Positions 52,910 to 60,449 of a stretch of DNA of 64,000 nucleotides are shown here, piece after piece. The stretch lies in assembly GCA_036741235.1 (NCBI GenBank), contig DAINSQ010000002.1:52476-116475 (forward strand), in the 5' to 3' direction. Made by a program: the position numbers and the translations under genes. The stretch comes from JABWBR01 sp036741235 (GTDB lineage: Bacteria > Bacteroidota > Bacteroidia > Chitinophagales > Saprospiraceae). The notes below the pieces were generated by a model. It made no database searches. It saw only the letters and a list, made by a program, of their open reading frames with translations, and was not told the DNA's origin. Numbering within the stretch: position 1 is the first letter of the stretch; every line of letters starts with the position of its first letter.

Positions 52910-53776
52910 ATGCTTCGAATTTCTGTTTTTTTCTGCCTTTGCCTGCCGATAATCACTGCGGCTCAAGATGTTGATGACCAGACCGCCGTAAGGCAAGTCA
53001 TTCAGGTATTATTCGACGGCATGCGCGCCGGCGACACCAGTGCCGTCAAGTCTGTGTTTATCCCTGGAGCCTTGCTACAAACGGCTCTTGAAAGCCCCAA
53101 CGGCGATACGCAGATCAAAACCGGCTCAGTGGCCGATTTTGTAAAGGCCGTGGGTATGCCGCATGACAAGGTATGGGATGAGCGGATCTTCGCTGTAGAT
53201 GTTCACATTGACGGCCCCCTGGCCAGCGCATGGGCCGACTATACTTTTTTTCTGGGTAGCGAGCTGAGCCATTGCGGAATCGACCATTTTTTGCTGATGA
53301 AACAAAATGGCCAGTGGAAAATTTCCCTGCTCACCGATACGCGCCGCAAAACGCCCTGCCAGGCAGAACCCGGCGAACCCCTCGCCGCCTTGAATACTAT
53401 GATAGACGGCTGGCACCGTGCCGCCGCTACCGCTGATGAAGCCGCCTTTTTCGGCGCTATGACTCCCAATGCCATTTATCTCGGTACCGACGCTACCGAA
53501 CGCTGGCTCCGCGACGAACTGCGCGCCTGGGCTGCCAAGGCTTTCGACCGCGATGTGGCCTGGGCTTTTACTCCATTCGACCGCCACGCCTATTTCTCCC
53601 ACGATGAACAATACGCCTGGTGGGAGGAAAACCTCCGCACCTGGATGGGCATCTGCCGCGGCTCAGGCGTAGCAGAAAAAACTTCGGAAGGCTGGAAAAT
53701 TGCACACTATCACCTTAGCGTAACGGTGCCTAATGAAAAAATCAAAGGCTTTATTGAACTGTTGGAGAAAAATTAG
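52910..53776 (+). CDS. Exported protein with two NTF2/SnoaL-like domains
   Basis: The 288-residue protein has a signal peptide (FFCLCLPIITAAQ) and two consecutive NTF2-like cone folds: one at residues about 22-140 (TAVRQVIQVLFDGMRAGDTS, ending QNGQWKISLL) and one at about 155-288 (ALNTMIDGWHRAAATADEAA, ending KTSEGWKIAHYHLSVTVPNE). The second copy resembles the SnoaL/DUF4440-type proteins, the first a nuclear transport factor 2-like enzyme or ligand-binding protein. No catalytic pair is obvious. It is divergent from the APC permease with only 59 bp between starts, so the two may share regulatory DNA. The role is unknown. Confidence 0.83.
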   Translation: MLRISVFFCLCLPIITAAQDVDDQTAVRQVIQVLFDGMRAGDTSAVKSVFIPGALLQTALESPNGDTQIKTGSVADFVKAVGMPHDKVWDERIFAVDVHIDGPLASAWADYTFFLGSELSHCGIDHFLLMKQNGQWKISLLTDTRRKTPCQAEPGEPLAALNTMIDGWHRAAATADEAAFFGAMTPNAIYLGTDATERWLRDELRAWAAKAFDRDVAWAFTPFDRHAYFSHDEQYAWWEENLRTWMGICRGSGVAEKTSEGWKIAHYHLSVTVPNEKIKGFIELLEKN

Positions 53777-53828
53777 GATATTGCTGTCTCCAATCTGAAG
53801 ACCTGCCTAAGTCTGTCCTCTGTTATCC

Positions 53829-53901
53829 GTTGTCGGTTGTCTATCTTTGTAGGCTGTACCCAACCTACAACCCGCAACCTACAACCCACAACCCAGCCAC
53901 A
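53829..53901 (+). repeat. Inverted repeat of GGTTGT/ACAACC modules in front of dprA
   Basis: A G/T-rich arm (GTTGTCGGTTGTC, 53829-53841) faces an A/C-rich arm of tandem CAACCTACAACCC units (53862-53899). The right arm ends two bases before the dprA ATG. The -7 box lies between the arms. A second, larger copy precedes the gene at 56371. Confidence 0.7.
53842..53849 (+). promoter_or_regulatory. -7 box in front of dprA
   Basis: TATCTTTG matches the consensus exactly; the predicted transcript starts near 53856 and the A/C-rich repeat would be its 5' leader. No clear -33 TTG is at the right distance. Confidence 0.45.
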
Positions 53902-55008
53902 ATGAAAGATTTACTCTACAAAATCGCCATCACACAGATACCGATGGTAGGGGCGGTGACGGCCAAAACACTCATCAGCTATTGCGGCAGCGCCCGCGGC
54001 GTATTTGAAGCGCGCAAGCGGGAACTCGTGCGCATACCTGGCATTGGCGAACGCACGGCAGAGAGCATCGTCAAGCAGCGCATTTTATCGGTTGCCGAAG
54101 AGGAAATAGCCTTCCTGGAACGCTACCAAATCCAGCCGCTCTTTTACCTCGACAAAGCGTATCCCAGCCGGCTTAGCGTGTACGCCGACTGTCCGCTGAT
54201 GCTTTATTACAAAGGCAACGCCGACCTCAATGCCCCCCGCATTGCAGCTATTGTGGGCACCCGAAGGCCTACAGCCCACGGCGTGGCGATTTGTGAAGAA
54301 CTGGTGAACGGACTCAACGACTACGGCGCCATCGTGGTGAGCGGGCTTGCCTTGGGAATCGATGCGGCGGCACACCGAAAATGTGTGGAAATAGACCTGC
54401 CCACAATAGGCGTATTGGGCCACGGCCTACGCCATATCTACCCCCAGCAGCACCATGCCCTGGCTGAGCGCATGCTGGCCTGTGGCGGACTACTTACCGA
54501 ACACATCAGCACCGCACAACCCGACAAGGAGCATTTTCCCATGCGCAACCGCATTATTGCCGGCATGTGTGATGCACTGATTGTAGTTGAAACCGGCAAA
54601 AAGGGCGGTTCTATGATCACGGCACAGTTTGCCGACTCATACAACAAAGACGTGTTCTCCGTACCTGGCCGCCCCGGCGACCGCAACGCCGAAGGCTGTA
54701 ACCATCTTATCAAAAGCAATAAAGCCGCCTTGATCGAAAATGCAGCCGACCTCGCCTACCTCATGCGATGGGAATCGGCAACTCCGCTCCAGCCACGCCA
54801 GACAACGCTTTTTGTAGAACTGTCGCCAGAAGAAAAAATAATTGTAGATTTGCTCAACAGCTATGATATGTTGAGTATTGATCAACTCATGGTAGCTACA
54901 GATAAAACCGGCAGCCAACTGGCCGCCCACTTGCTTTCTCTGGAGTGCAAAGGCGTGCTGCGTACCCTGCCAGGTAAACGCTATATGTTGGTTTCAAAGG
55001 CGACTTAA
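53902..55008 (+). CDS. dprA: DNA-processing protein DprA
   Basis: The 368-residue protein has an N-terminal helix-hairpin-helix region (MKDLLYKIAITQIPMVGAVT, with GIGERTAESIVK), the Rossmann-like DprA domain (IVGTRRPTAHGVAICEELVN, GLALGIDAAAH, SEHP-like region TEHISTAQPDKEHFPMRNRI) and a C-terminal winged helix (EEKIIVDLLNSYDMLSIDQL). DprA binds incoming single-stranded DNA and loads RecA during natural transformation. The start at 53902 is chosen by the conserved N-terminus. An intergenic repeat lies directly before its ATG and probably forms its leader. The alkaline phosphatase gene follows on the same strand after 21 bp. Confidence 0.94.
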   Translation: MKDLLYKIAITQIPMVGAVTAKTLISYCGSARGVFEARKRELVRIPGIGERTAESIVKQRILSVAEEEIAFLERYQIQPLFYLDKAYPSRLSVYADCPLMLYYKGNADLNAPRIAAIVGTRRPTAHGVAICEELVNGLNDYGAIVVSGLALGIDAAAHRKCVEIDLPTIGVLGHGLRHIYPQQHHALAERMLACGGLLTEHISTAQPDKEHFPMRNRIIAGMCDALIVVETGKKGGSMITAQFADSYNKDVFSVPGRPGDRNAEGCNHLIKSNKAALIENAADLAYLMRWESATPLQPRQTTLFVELSPEEKIIVDLLNSYDMLSIDQLMVATDKTGSQLAAHLLSLECKGVLRTLPGKRYMLVSKAT

Positions 55009-55029
55009 ATATAAAAACTACCCGGCAGT

Positions 55030-56181
55030 ATGAGTATTTTCCGGCCCGCCTATGGGCATTTTTCATTTAGGCCCTTTTTTATCGGGCTACTTTTTCTGGG
55101 AGCAGCATGTAATAAACCCAGCCAGACTACGTCTTCCCCACCAGTGATGCAGCCGCTTTCTCTGACTCCGCCCGCCAGGCTTGCAAAAAATATCGTATTG
55201 ATGATTGGCGACGGCATGGGCCTGTCGCAGGTCAGCGCCGGATTATATCGCAACAACAACCAGCTAAACCTCGAACAATTCCCCGTCATCGGCCTTCATA
55301 AGGCATACTCCTCCGATAATCTCATCACCGATTCAGCCGCAGGCGCTACTGCGTTTGCCAGCGGCGTGAAAACCTATAACGGCGCCATCGGCATGTCGAA
55401 TGATCAAAAACCTGTGCCTACTATTTTGGAACAGGCCGAAGAACTCGGTATGGCTACCGGCATGGTGGTTACCTCTACCATTGTACACGCTACCCCCGCC
55501 GCATTTATCGCCCATGCCAAGGACCGTAGCTTGTACGAGGATATTGCTCTGGGGTATTTGCAAACGGAAATAGACCTTGCTATCGGCGGCGGTATGAAAT
55601 ATTTTACCCGTCGCAAGGATATGCGCAATATTTATGCACAATTGCAAGAAAAAGGCTATTACGTATCTAATTTTTCAATAGAACCACTCACCGATATTGC
55701 GCTTGATTTTTCAAAAAATCTGGTGTATTTCACCGACGAAAGCGATCCGCCTACCGTGCAACAAGGCCGCAATTTTCTGGCGCCGGCAAGCAGGCTGGCC
55801 TGCAATTTTTTGAGCCGCCGCAGCGAAAAAGGTTTTTTTCTAATGATCGAAGCCGCCCAAATTGACTGGGCAGGGCATGCCAATAATACAGGTTATCTGG
55901 TGGCGGAAATGATCGACTTTGACGAGGCCATCGGTGAAGTTTTGCAATTTGCAAAAGAAGACGGCAATACGCTTGTTATTGTAACCGGCGATCACGAAAC
56001 CGGCGGTTTCTCTATTAACCAGGGCTCTACCCGCGATTCTATCATTGCAGGCTATACTACCGATTATCACACCGGCGCGCTTATTCCCGTTTTTGCCTAC
56101 GGCCCCGGCGCTTCCCTTTTTGCCGGTATTTATGAAAATTATTCTATTTATCACCGAATGCGCACCGCTATGGGATGGTAA
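55030..56181 (+). CDS. Alkaline phosphatase lipoprotein
   Basis: The 383-residue product has a lipoprotein signal (LLFLGAAC, Cys27) and a compact alkaline phosphatase domain. Metal and catalytic residues are visible: the Asp in VLMIGDGMG, the nucleophile Ser in LITDSAAGATAFASG, IEAAQIDWAGHANN, and the final His in VTGDHETGGFS. The length is shorter than E. coli PhoA (about 450), fitting a bacteroidetal PhoA-like group. It hydrolyses phosphomonoesters outside the inner membrane, supplying phosphate. It follows dprA by 21 bp, but a functional link is unlikely. The start MSIFRPAYGHFSFRPFFIGL is supported by the lipobox position. Confidence 0.93.
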   Translation: MSIFRPAYGHFSFRPFFIGLLFLGAACNKPSQTTSSPPVMQPLSLTPPARLAKNIVLMIGDGMGLSQVSAGLYRNNNQLNLEQFPVIGLHKAYSSDNLITDSAAGATAFASGVKTYNGAIGMSNDQKPVPTILEQAEELGMATGMVVTSTIVHATPAAFIAHAKDRSLYEDIALGYLQTEIDLAIGGGMKYFTRRKDMRNIYAQLQEKGYYVSNFSIEPLTDIALDFSKNLVYFTDESDPPTVQQGRNFLAPASRLACNFLSRRSEKGFFLMIEAAQIDWAGHANNTGYLVAEMIDFDEAIGEVLQFAKEDGNTLVIVTGDHETGGFSINQGSTRDSIIAGYTTDYHTGALIPVFAYGPGASLFAGIYENYSIYHRMRTAMGW

Positions 56182-56203
56182 TTATTTACTTAATGGTTTA
56201 GTG

Positions 56204-56340
56204 CCCGGTTGCCGGTTGTTTTTCTGCTGTCGGTTGTCGGTTGTGAGTTGACGGTTTGTTTATGGGTTTAATAACAAAGAAAACCTACAACCTGGAACGG
56301 ACAACGGAGAACCCACTACCCACAACCGAGAACCAATCCC
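56204..56340 (+). repeat. Larger inverted repeat of GGTTGT/ACAACC modules
   Basis: A G/T-rich left arm (56204-56258, with several CGGTTGTCGGTTGT units) faces an A/C-rich right arm (56281-56334, ACCTACAACCTGGAACGGAC and ACCCACAACCGAGAACC). The spacer is AT-rich. The right arm ends about 37 bases before the next ATG. It repeats the arrangement seen before dprA. Confidence 0.7.
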
Positions 56341-56370
56341 CCCTTTTTTCGTTTATTATCAAAAAAGATA

Positions 56371-56970
56371 ATGCCGAGTTTTTGGAAAAAGATACAAGCC
56401 CTTTTCAAAGAAGCAGATCAAAGTTCTCCTTCTAATCCTGTTATACATGAAATTATTCAACGCAGCGAAACGGAAAAAAGCGATTATGAACAATGGAAAA
56501 AAACGCTTGTAAAACGACGACTGGTTGACTGGCTGGATCAACAATACGCCATTTATCGCGTATTACCCGACGATATTGATGAAGGCCTGGATTTTCTGGA
56601 TACCCCCTCTTCTAAAGGGTTTGTAGTACACTTTTATAAAACCAATTATTCAAAACGGGAAGTCGTTCACTTTTTTGATTATTTAAAAGATCAGGTACTG
56701 CAGTTGGATTATTGGCCGCAAATTTCCGATACCCGTACTTATAATCGCCCCAACTGGGTAGAAACCGTAGAGCGCCATTATTTAAAACCAAAACCCGACT
56801 TTTCCTCCAGCGATTCTCGCATCAACCAGCGTTTCGGAAATATTACCATCGAAATTATTTTTCGAAACGACCAACCTTATCACTTGAAATTCAGAGTGAA
56901 TAGCTATAATGATCATCTTTTTTTACAAGCAAAAGATTTTCATGAACTTATGCTGAAAGTATTGGTATAG
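56371..56970 (+). CDS. Cytoplasmic protein of unknown function
   Basis: I do not recognise this 199-residue protein. It has no signal peptide or membrane helix. The N-terminal third is helical and charged (MPSFWKKIQALFKEADQSSP), the middle has FVVHFYKTNYSKREVVHFFD followed by YLKDQVLQLDYWPQISD, and the C-terminal third is beta-rich with many aromatics (ITIEIIFRNDQPYHLKFRVN). Its coding region is AT-richer than its neighbours. It lies alone after an intergenic inverted repeat and before a 570-bp region without a gene. It may be a small Saprospiraceae-specific enzyme or a fast-evolving accessory gene; nothing more can be supported. Confidence 0.7.
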   Translation: MPSFWKKIQALFKEADQSSPSNPVIHEIIQRSETEKSDYEQWKKTLVKRRLVDWLDQQYAIYRVLPDDIDEGLDFLDTPSSKGFVVHFYKTNYSKREVVHFFDYLKDQVLQLDYWPQISDTRTYNRPNWVETVERHYLKPKPDFSSSDSRINQRFGNITIEIIFRNDQPYHLKFRVNSYNDHLFLQAKDFHELMLKVLV

Positions 56971-57541
56971 GAAGGACCGCCCTGATATTCATTTTATTCT
57001 TTTTTAGTAACTATTTAGCAGGTATCAATTAACGCGGAAGCAATGAAGTTAAACTCAAGGCTGATATTTACGGGTAGTTGTATCCGGAATTTAGTGCATT
57101 ACAGGAAGACAGGATCCCCTTACTCACACCCCCGGCCCCTGAATGGGAGTCTTCCCGCAATGGGGAAAAACCAGGTTGTGGGTGGGGTTCCCCTTTAGGG
57201 GTTAGGGGTGTGGGTTCGCAATTCGCGAATAACACGGTCAACCTAAATAGATACCTTTTTTATTTATTTTTTTAATAAAAAAAATGTGTTAATACGTTCA
57301 GTGTAAACAAAATAAAAAAATATTTATACCTTTGTGTTGAAAATCACGACTTTGGAAAAACTTGAACAGTTAAACACAGACAATTTGAATTGCGACTTGC
57401 CCCTTCGACTTATTCTTCTAAATACTACCTGTTCTAAAACCCTTTCACTTTCAAGGTTTTTTGATACAATGTACAGGCATTTCAATCACCATTATACCAC
57501 CACTTTTCACCTAACTTACGGAGTAAAACATTGTAATTAAC
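56971..57541. other. 570-bp intergenic region with REP-like palindromes and a promoter
   Basis: No credible gene is present, though a 68-codon frame (57334-57540) exists without a good start. A block from 57112 to 57240 is G/C-rich: it is bounded by an 8-bp inverted repeat (CACACCCC 57125-57132, GGGGTGTG 57205-57212) and contains the palindrome CCCCTTTAGGGG (57190-57201). The remainder is AT-rich and includes the promoter of the next gene and about 200 bases of its leader. Confidence 0.6.
57327..57334 (+). promoter_or_regulatory. -7 box of the AT-hook gene
   Basis: TACCTTTG matches TAnnTTTG exactly. The transcript would begin near 57341, giving a long leader of about 200 bases before the ATG at 57542. 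No -33 TTG is evident. Confidence 0.4.
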
Positions 57542-57985
57542 ATGGAAAAAGACATGAGAGAAAACCAATCCAGCCTCGAAAAAAAGCTTATTAAGCTTAA
57601 GAAGGCTTATAAAAAAGCGAAAGACGAAGCGCAGGCGCTAAAAAAAGCTTTTAAAAAAGCGAAGCAGAAGAACATGGAGGCAAAAATTGCCTATAAATCA
57701 GCCATGAAAGAGTGGGAGTCTACTCAACAAGAAAAGGCTTCTGCGCCTGCTGCAACCGCCAAACCTGCTACTGCAGGCAAAAAAGGCCGTCCTAAAACTA
57801 CCGCTGCCGTAAAAGCGCCCGCCGCTAAAACATCCTCCGCCGGCAAAAAAGGCCGTCCGAAGAAGATAGCAGAAACGCCGGCCGCAACGACTACTACGCC
57901 AGCTGCCTTGCCCGATCCTATGCCCCAACCGGTAAAAGCCGCAGGCAAAGGCCGCCCGAAAAAGATAGCAGAAACGCCTAAATAA
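57542..57985 (+). CDS. AT-hook DNA-binding protein with helical N-terminus
   Basis: This 147-residue, highly basic protein has an N-terminal helix of about 60 residues with heptads of Lys and Ala (LEKKLIKLKKAYKKAKDEAQ), then an Ala/Pro/Lys-rich disordered tail. The tail contains three AT-hook cores, KKGRPK (80-85), KKGRPKK (102-108) and GKGRPKK (135-141), the last two each followed by IAETP. AT-hooks bind the minor groove of AT-rich DNA, so this is a nucleoid or chromatin-like protein. It resembles histone H1-like bacterial proteins in composition. Repetition of the hook DNA suggests internal duplication. It has its own promoter and long leader, and a terminator after it, so it is independently expressed. 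Confidence 0.8.
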   Translation: MEKDMRENQSSLEKKLIKLKKAYKKAKDEAQALKKAFKKAKQKNMEAKIAYKSAMKEWESTQQEKASAPAATAKPATAGKKGRPKTTAAVKAPAAKTSSAGKKGRPKKIAETPAATTTTPAALPDPMPQPVKAAGKGRPKKIAETPK

Positions 57986-58010
57986 CAGGGCCCGATTCAA
58001 TATCGAAGAC

Positions 58011-58078
58011 AAGACCCTGCCGCAGCATTATCCGGGTATTTATTGCCCATTGGATACATGATCCGGCAGGGTCTTTGC
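58011..58078 (+). terminator. Terminator of the AT-hook gene
   Basis: AAGACCCTGCCG (58011-58022) and CGGCAGGGTCTT (58064-58075) form a perfect 12-bp stem with a 41-base loop, followed by a T. The stem is strong but the loop is long, so it may be a weak terminator or a regulatory hairpin. Confidence 0.45.
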
Positions 58079-58080
58079 GT

Positions 58081-58088
58081 TATATTTG
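58081..58088 (+). promoter_or_regulatory. -7 box of the lipoprotein gene at 58233
   Basis: TATATTTG matches the consensus, directly after the preceding hairpin. The predicted leader is about 140 bases. No -33 TTG at the right spacing is present. Confidence 0.4.
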
Positions 58089-58232
58089 TGTTAAATCGGC
58101 GTGATGAACTGAAAAAAGCTATAATATCGCAGCGATTTTCAGATTTAGATCGTTAGTGGAAAAGTTACTTCGCAAGTCGTGTTGCGTCTAAATTCCCGGA
58201 ATTAATGTGAATCACCATAAAATCATTTCATT

Positions 58233-59177
58233 ATGCAAAAGTGGTTTTTTCAACTCGCAGGTTTATCGCTTGCACTTACCATTATCCTGGCTTCCGGTTG
58301 TACCGATGATCCCATCGTAGAACCCTCGCTGGGCCCCGACGTACGTTTTGTCTCTGAAACCGGTTATCTGAGCGCCGACGCTGATGTTACCCGCGGCGAT
58401 TTCTTCCTGGTTAAAGTAACGGCTGCCAAAGGCGACGGCAAACTCAAGTCGTTTACCGTTTATGAAGGCAGCGACAAACTGGCTACCGCACGCTTCGAAA
58501 TCAACAACGGTACTATTACCAGCAACAACCCGTTTTTGATTACCGGCGTAGACCAGGATGGCGCTACTTATGAATTCAAAATCGAGTCGCTCGATGCATT
58601 GGCCTCTACGACCTATACGTTTGAAGTAACCGACGAAAATAACCTCCAGGATGAGGTTTCACTGGTTGTGACGACCAAAGCGCCGGCAACTACGCCTATC
58701 GAAATGAGCCTTAACGGCGTGTTGTTTAACGCTTCGGGCCCGGTAGGCACCGGCGGCCTTGATCTCGACACAGGTACAGGCACGGGTTCGCAAGCTGCCG
58801 GCGCCGAAATCCGCGATATGGGTATCAACTGCGGCGTTAATCCTCCGGCATGGCGTATGCAGATCGGCACTGTTAATGGCGCCGTTATGCGCAGGGTACG
58901 CGCCGATATGGTTGAAAACTTTACGTTTGACAACGCCAATACGAAAGAAATTCTTGCCGCTGCCTACGAAACTGGCTCGACTATTTCATCGAACCTCCCG
59001 ACGTTGTACTGCAATCCCGATGATAACGTTACCGTAACGAACGTTACCCTGCCGTTGGTTGTCGGTGATATGTTTGCGATCTCAGCCAATAACAAGATCT
59101 ACCTGATCCGCGTTGACGAAATCAACGACGTAGCCGCCGATAATAGCGACAACTACAAAATGTCGATCAAGTATTAA
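58233..59177 (+). CDS. Lipoprotein with Ig-like domain
   Basis: The 314-residue product has a lipobox IILASGC (Cys23) and a region of beta-strands (residues about 35-155: VRFVSETGYLSADADVTRGD, ITSNNPFLITGVDQDGATYE, YTFEVTDENNLQDEVSLVVT) resembling an Ig-like or cadherin-like fold. The C-terminal half (TPIEMSLNGVLFNASGPVGT; CGVNPPAWRMQIGTVNGAVM; and FAISANNKIYLIRVDEINDV) is a domain I cannot name. It is an outer-membrane or periplasmic lipoprotein that may bind a ligand or polysaccharide. A long leader precedes it and a strong terminator follows, so it is a single-gene unit between the AT-hook and the SIR2 genes. Confidence 0.8.
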   Translation: MQKWFFQLAGLSLALTIILASGCTDDPIVEPSLGPDVRFVSETGYLSADADVTRGDFFLVKVTAAKGDGKLKSFTVYEGSDKLATARFEINNGTITSNNPFLITGVDQDGATYEFKIESLDALASTTYTFEVTDENNLQDEVSLVVTTKAPATTPIEMSLNGVLFNASGPVGTGGLDLDTGTGTGSQAAGAEIRDMGINCGVNPPAWRMQIGTVNGAVMRRVRADMVENFTFDNANTKEILAAAYETGSTISSNLPTLYCNPDDNVTVTNVTLPLVVGDMFAISANNKIYLIRVDEINDVAADNSDNYKMSIKY

Positions 59178-59217
59178 TCCGGAATAGGCCGATTATTCGG
59201 CATTTCCTTTTTAACAG

Positions 59218-59258
59218 AAAGTGGAGCGTTATGTCATATAGCGCTCCACTTTTTTTTC
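59218..59258 (+). terminator. Strong terminator after the lipoprotein
   Basis: A perfect 10-bp stem (AAGTGGAGCG 59219-59228, CGCTCCACTT 59242-59251) is followed by a run of eight Ts. It isolates the SIR2 operon from upstream transcription. Confidence 0.85.
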
Positions 59259-59342
59259 ATTATACCCTAAATCATATAGTATCAATAAGCGCTACCCTAA
59301 AATCCCACAATCCTATTACCCTGAACATCTCCAAAATCTGTG

Positions 59343-59350
59343 TATATTTG
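59343..59350 (+). promoter_or_regulatory. -7 box of the SIR2/STAND operon
   Basis: TATATTTG matches the -7 consensus; the start would be near 59357, leaving about 22 bases of leader before the ATG at 59379. The box overlaps an upstream alternative start at 59340, which supports the 59379 choice. No -33 TTG is present. Confidence 0.5.
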
Positions 59351-59378
59351 TTCATTAACGTGCATTACCACATCGTTT

Positions 59379-60449
59379 ATGAAAGACCTCCACGACCTGG
59401 ATTGGGAAACCATACTGGATTACATCGAGACTGAGCAGGCAGCTTTATTAATAGGCCCGGAGGTGATGTATTTTGACGGCCAACCCATGAATATGGCCCT
59501 GCGGGAACAGGTTTGGGAAAAATTTCGAAATAAAATAGCTTATAATTACGAGCAGGAAGGATTGTTTTTATTTTCAAATAAAATAGCCAAAAACGACGCT
59601 GCGCGGTTTGTCAGAAAATTCATCAATGAACGCGAGCCTGAAGAAGCCATTTATCAAAAAATTATCCAGATTAAATTCCCATTGGTCGTATCTATTAACC
59701 CTGACACTTATTTATCCGATACGGCGTATAAATACGGCGTGCGACACAGGTTCAGTTATTTTAAAAGTCGCAATAAGGCCACCGACGACGTGGAAGCGCC
59801 TCAAAAAGAACTGCCGTTATTCTACAACCTTTGCGGCGTAGTTAAAGATGATGAATCGATCATTCTGGAATACGAAGACCTGTTCCGGCTAATAGCGTCG
59901 TCAGTAGGCGCTCCGGGGTTGCCGCCCAAATTGCAAATGGCGCTCGAAAAAGTGCGCCTGTTTTTATTTGTCGGTTTTCAATTTGAAAATTGGCATACGC
60001 AATTATTGCTGCGCCTGCTCTGCGGCCACGAGCAAACCGAAAAATACGCTGCCAACCGGCAACACCTGGAAGACGATACCCGCGATTTTTTATTGCACCA
60101 ATTTCAAATCGAATTTCTCGATAAGGAATTGTCGTTCCTCGATATGCTCTACGACCAATGCCGCACGCGCAACTTGCTTCGCCCGCTGGCCGATCCGGCC
60201 TCTGCCGCTGAGATTGATATCATCAGATTGATACAAACAGGCAAAGACCTGTCGGCGGCCCTCGAAGTCCTGCGGCGTCAAACCGATAATACCCCCGAAG
60301 CCCACGAAGCCACCCTGCTTATGGGCCGCTACAACAACCTGATGGAAGAAAAAAACAAGGGCATCATGGACAGCCGCGATTATTTTGTGGAGTATAACCG
60401 GCTTATTGACGCTATTTTGACCACCGCCCGACAAGCCGCCGCACGATGA
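59379..60449 (+). CDS. Divergent SIR2-like protein with EAD-like C-terminus (defence effector candidate)
   Basis: The 356-residue protein resembles the SIR2-like NADase superfamily used as effectors in bacterial conflict systems. LLIGPEVM (23-30) stands at the place of the nucleotide-binding loop, VSINPDTYLSD (104-114) at the place of the TTNYD motif (Asn107 retained), and FENWHTQLLLRLLCG (202-216) in the distal Rossmann part. The catalytic His of the usual LHG motif is apparently replaced by Cys152 (YNLCGVV). Residues about 280-350 (EIDIIRLIQTGKDLSAALEV, then LMGRYNNLMEEKNKGIMDSR and DYFVEYNRLIDAIL) look like an effector-associated domain of the EAD11 type. It overlaps the STAND gene by 4 bp. 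NAD hydrolysis is possible but not shown. Confidence 0.78.
   Translation: MKDLHDLDWETILDYIETEQAALLIGPEVMYFDGQPMNMALREQVWEKFRNKIAYNYEQEGLFLFSNKIAKNDAARFVRKFINEREPEEAIYQKIIQIKFPLVVSINPDTYLSDTAYKYGVRHRFSYFKSRNKATDDVEAPQKELPLFYNLCGVVKDDESIILEYEDLFRLIASSVGAPGLPPKLQMALEKVRLFLFVGFQFENWHTQLLLRLLCGHEQTEKYAANRQHLEDDTRDFLLHQFQIEFLDKELSFLDMLYDQCRTRNLLRPLADPASAAEIDIIRLIQTGKDLSAALEVLRRQTDNTPEAHEATLLMGRYNNLMEEKNKGIMDSRDYFVEYNRLIDAILTTARQAAAR

Noticed and set aside
53829..56340. CRISPR-like array from repeated ACAACC words
   Set aside because: Units are 6-13 bases with no regular spacers, arranged as inverted arms, and there is no cas gene in the window.
57334..57540. Short frame in the leader of the AT-hook gene
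   Set aside because: It needs a TTG start that overlaps the -7 box, and its sequence shows no family or composition support.
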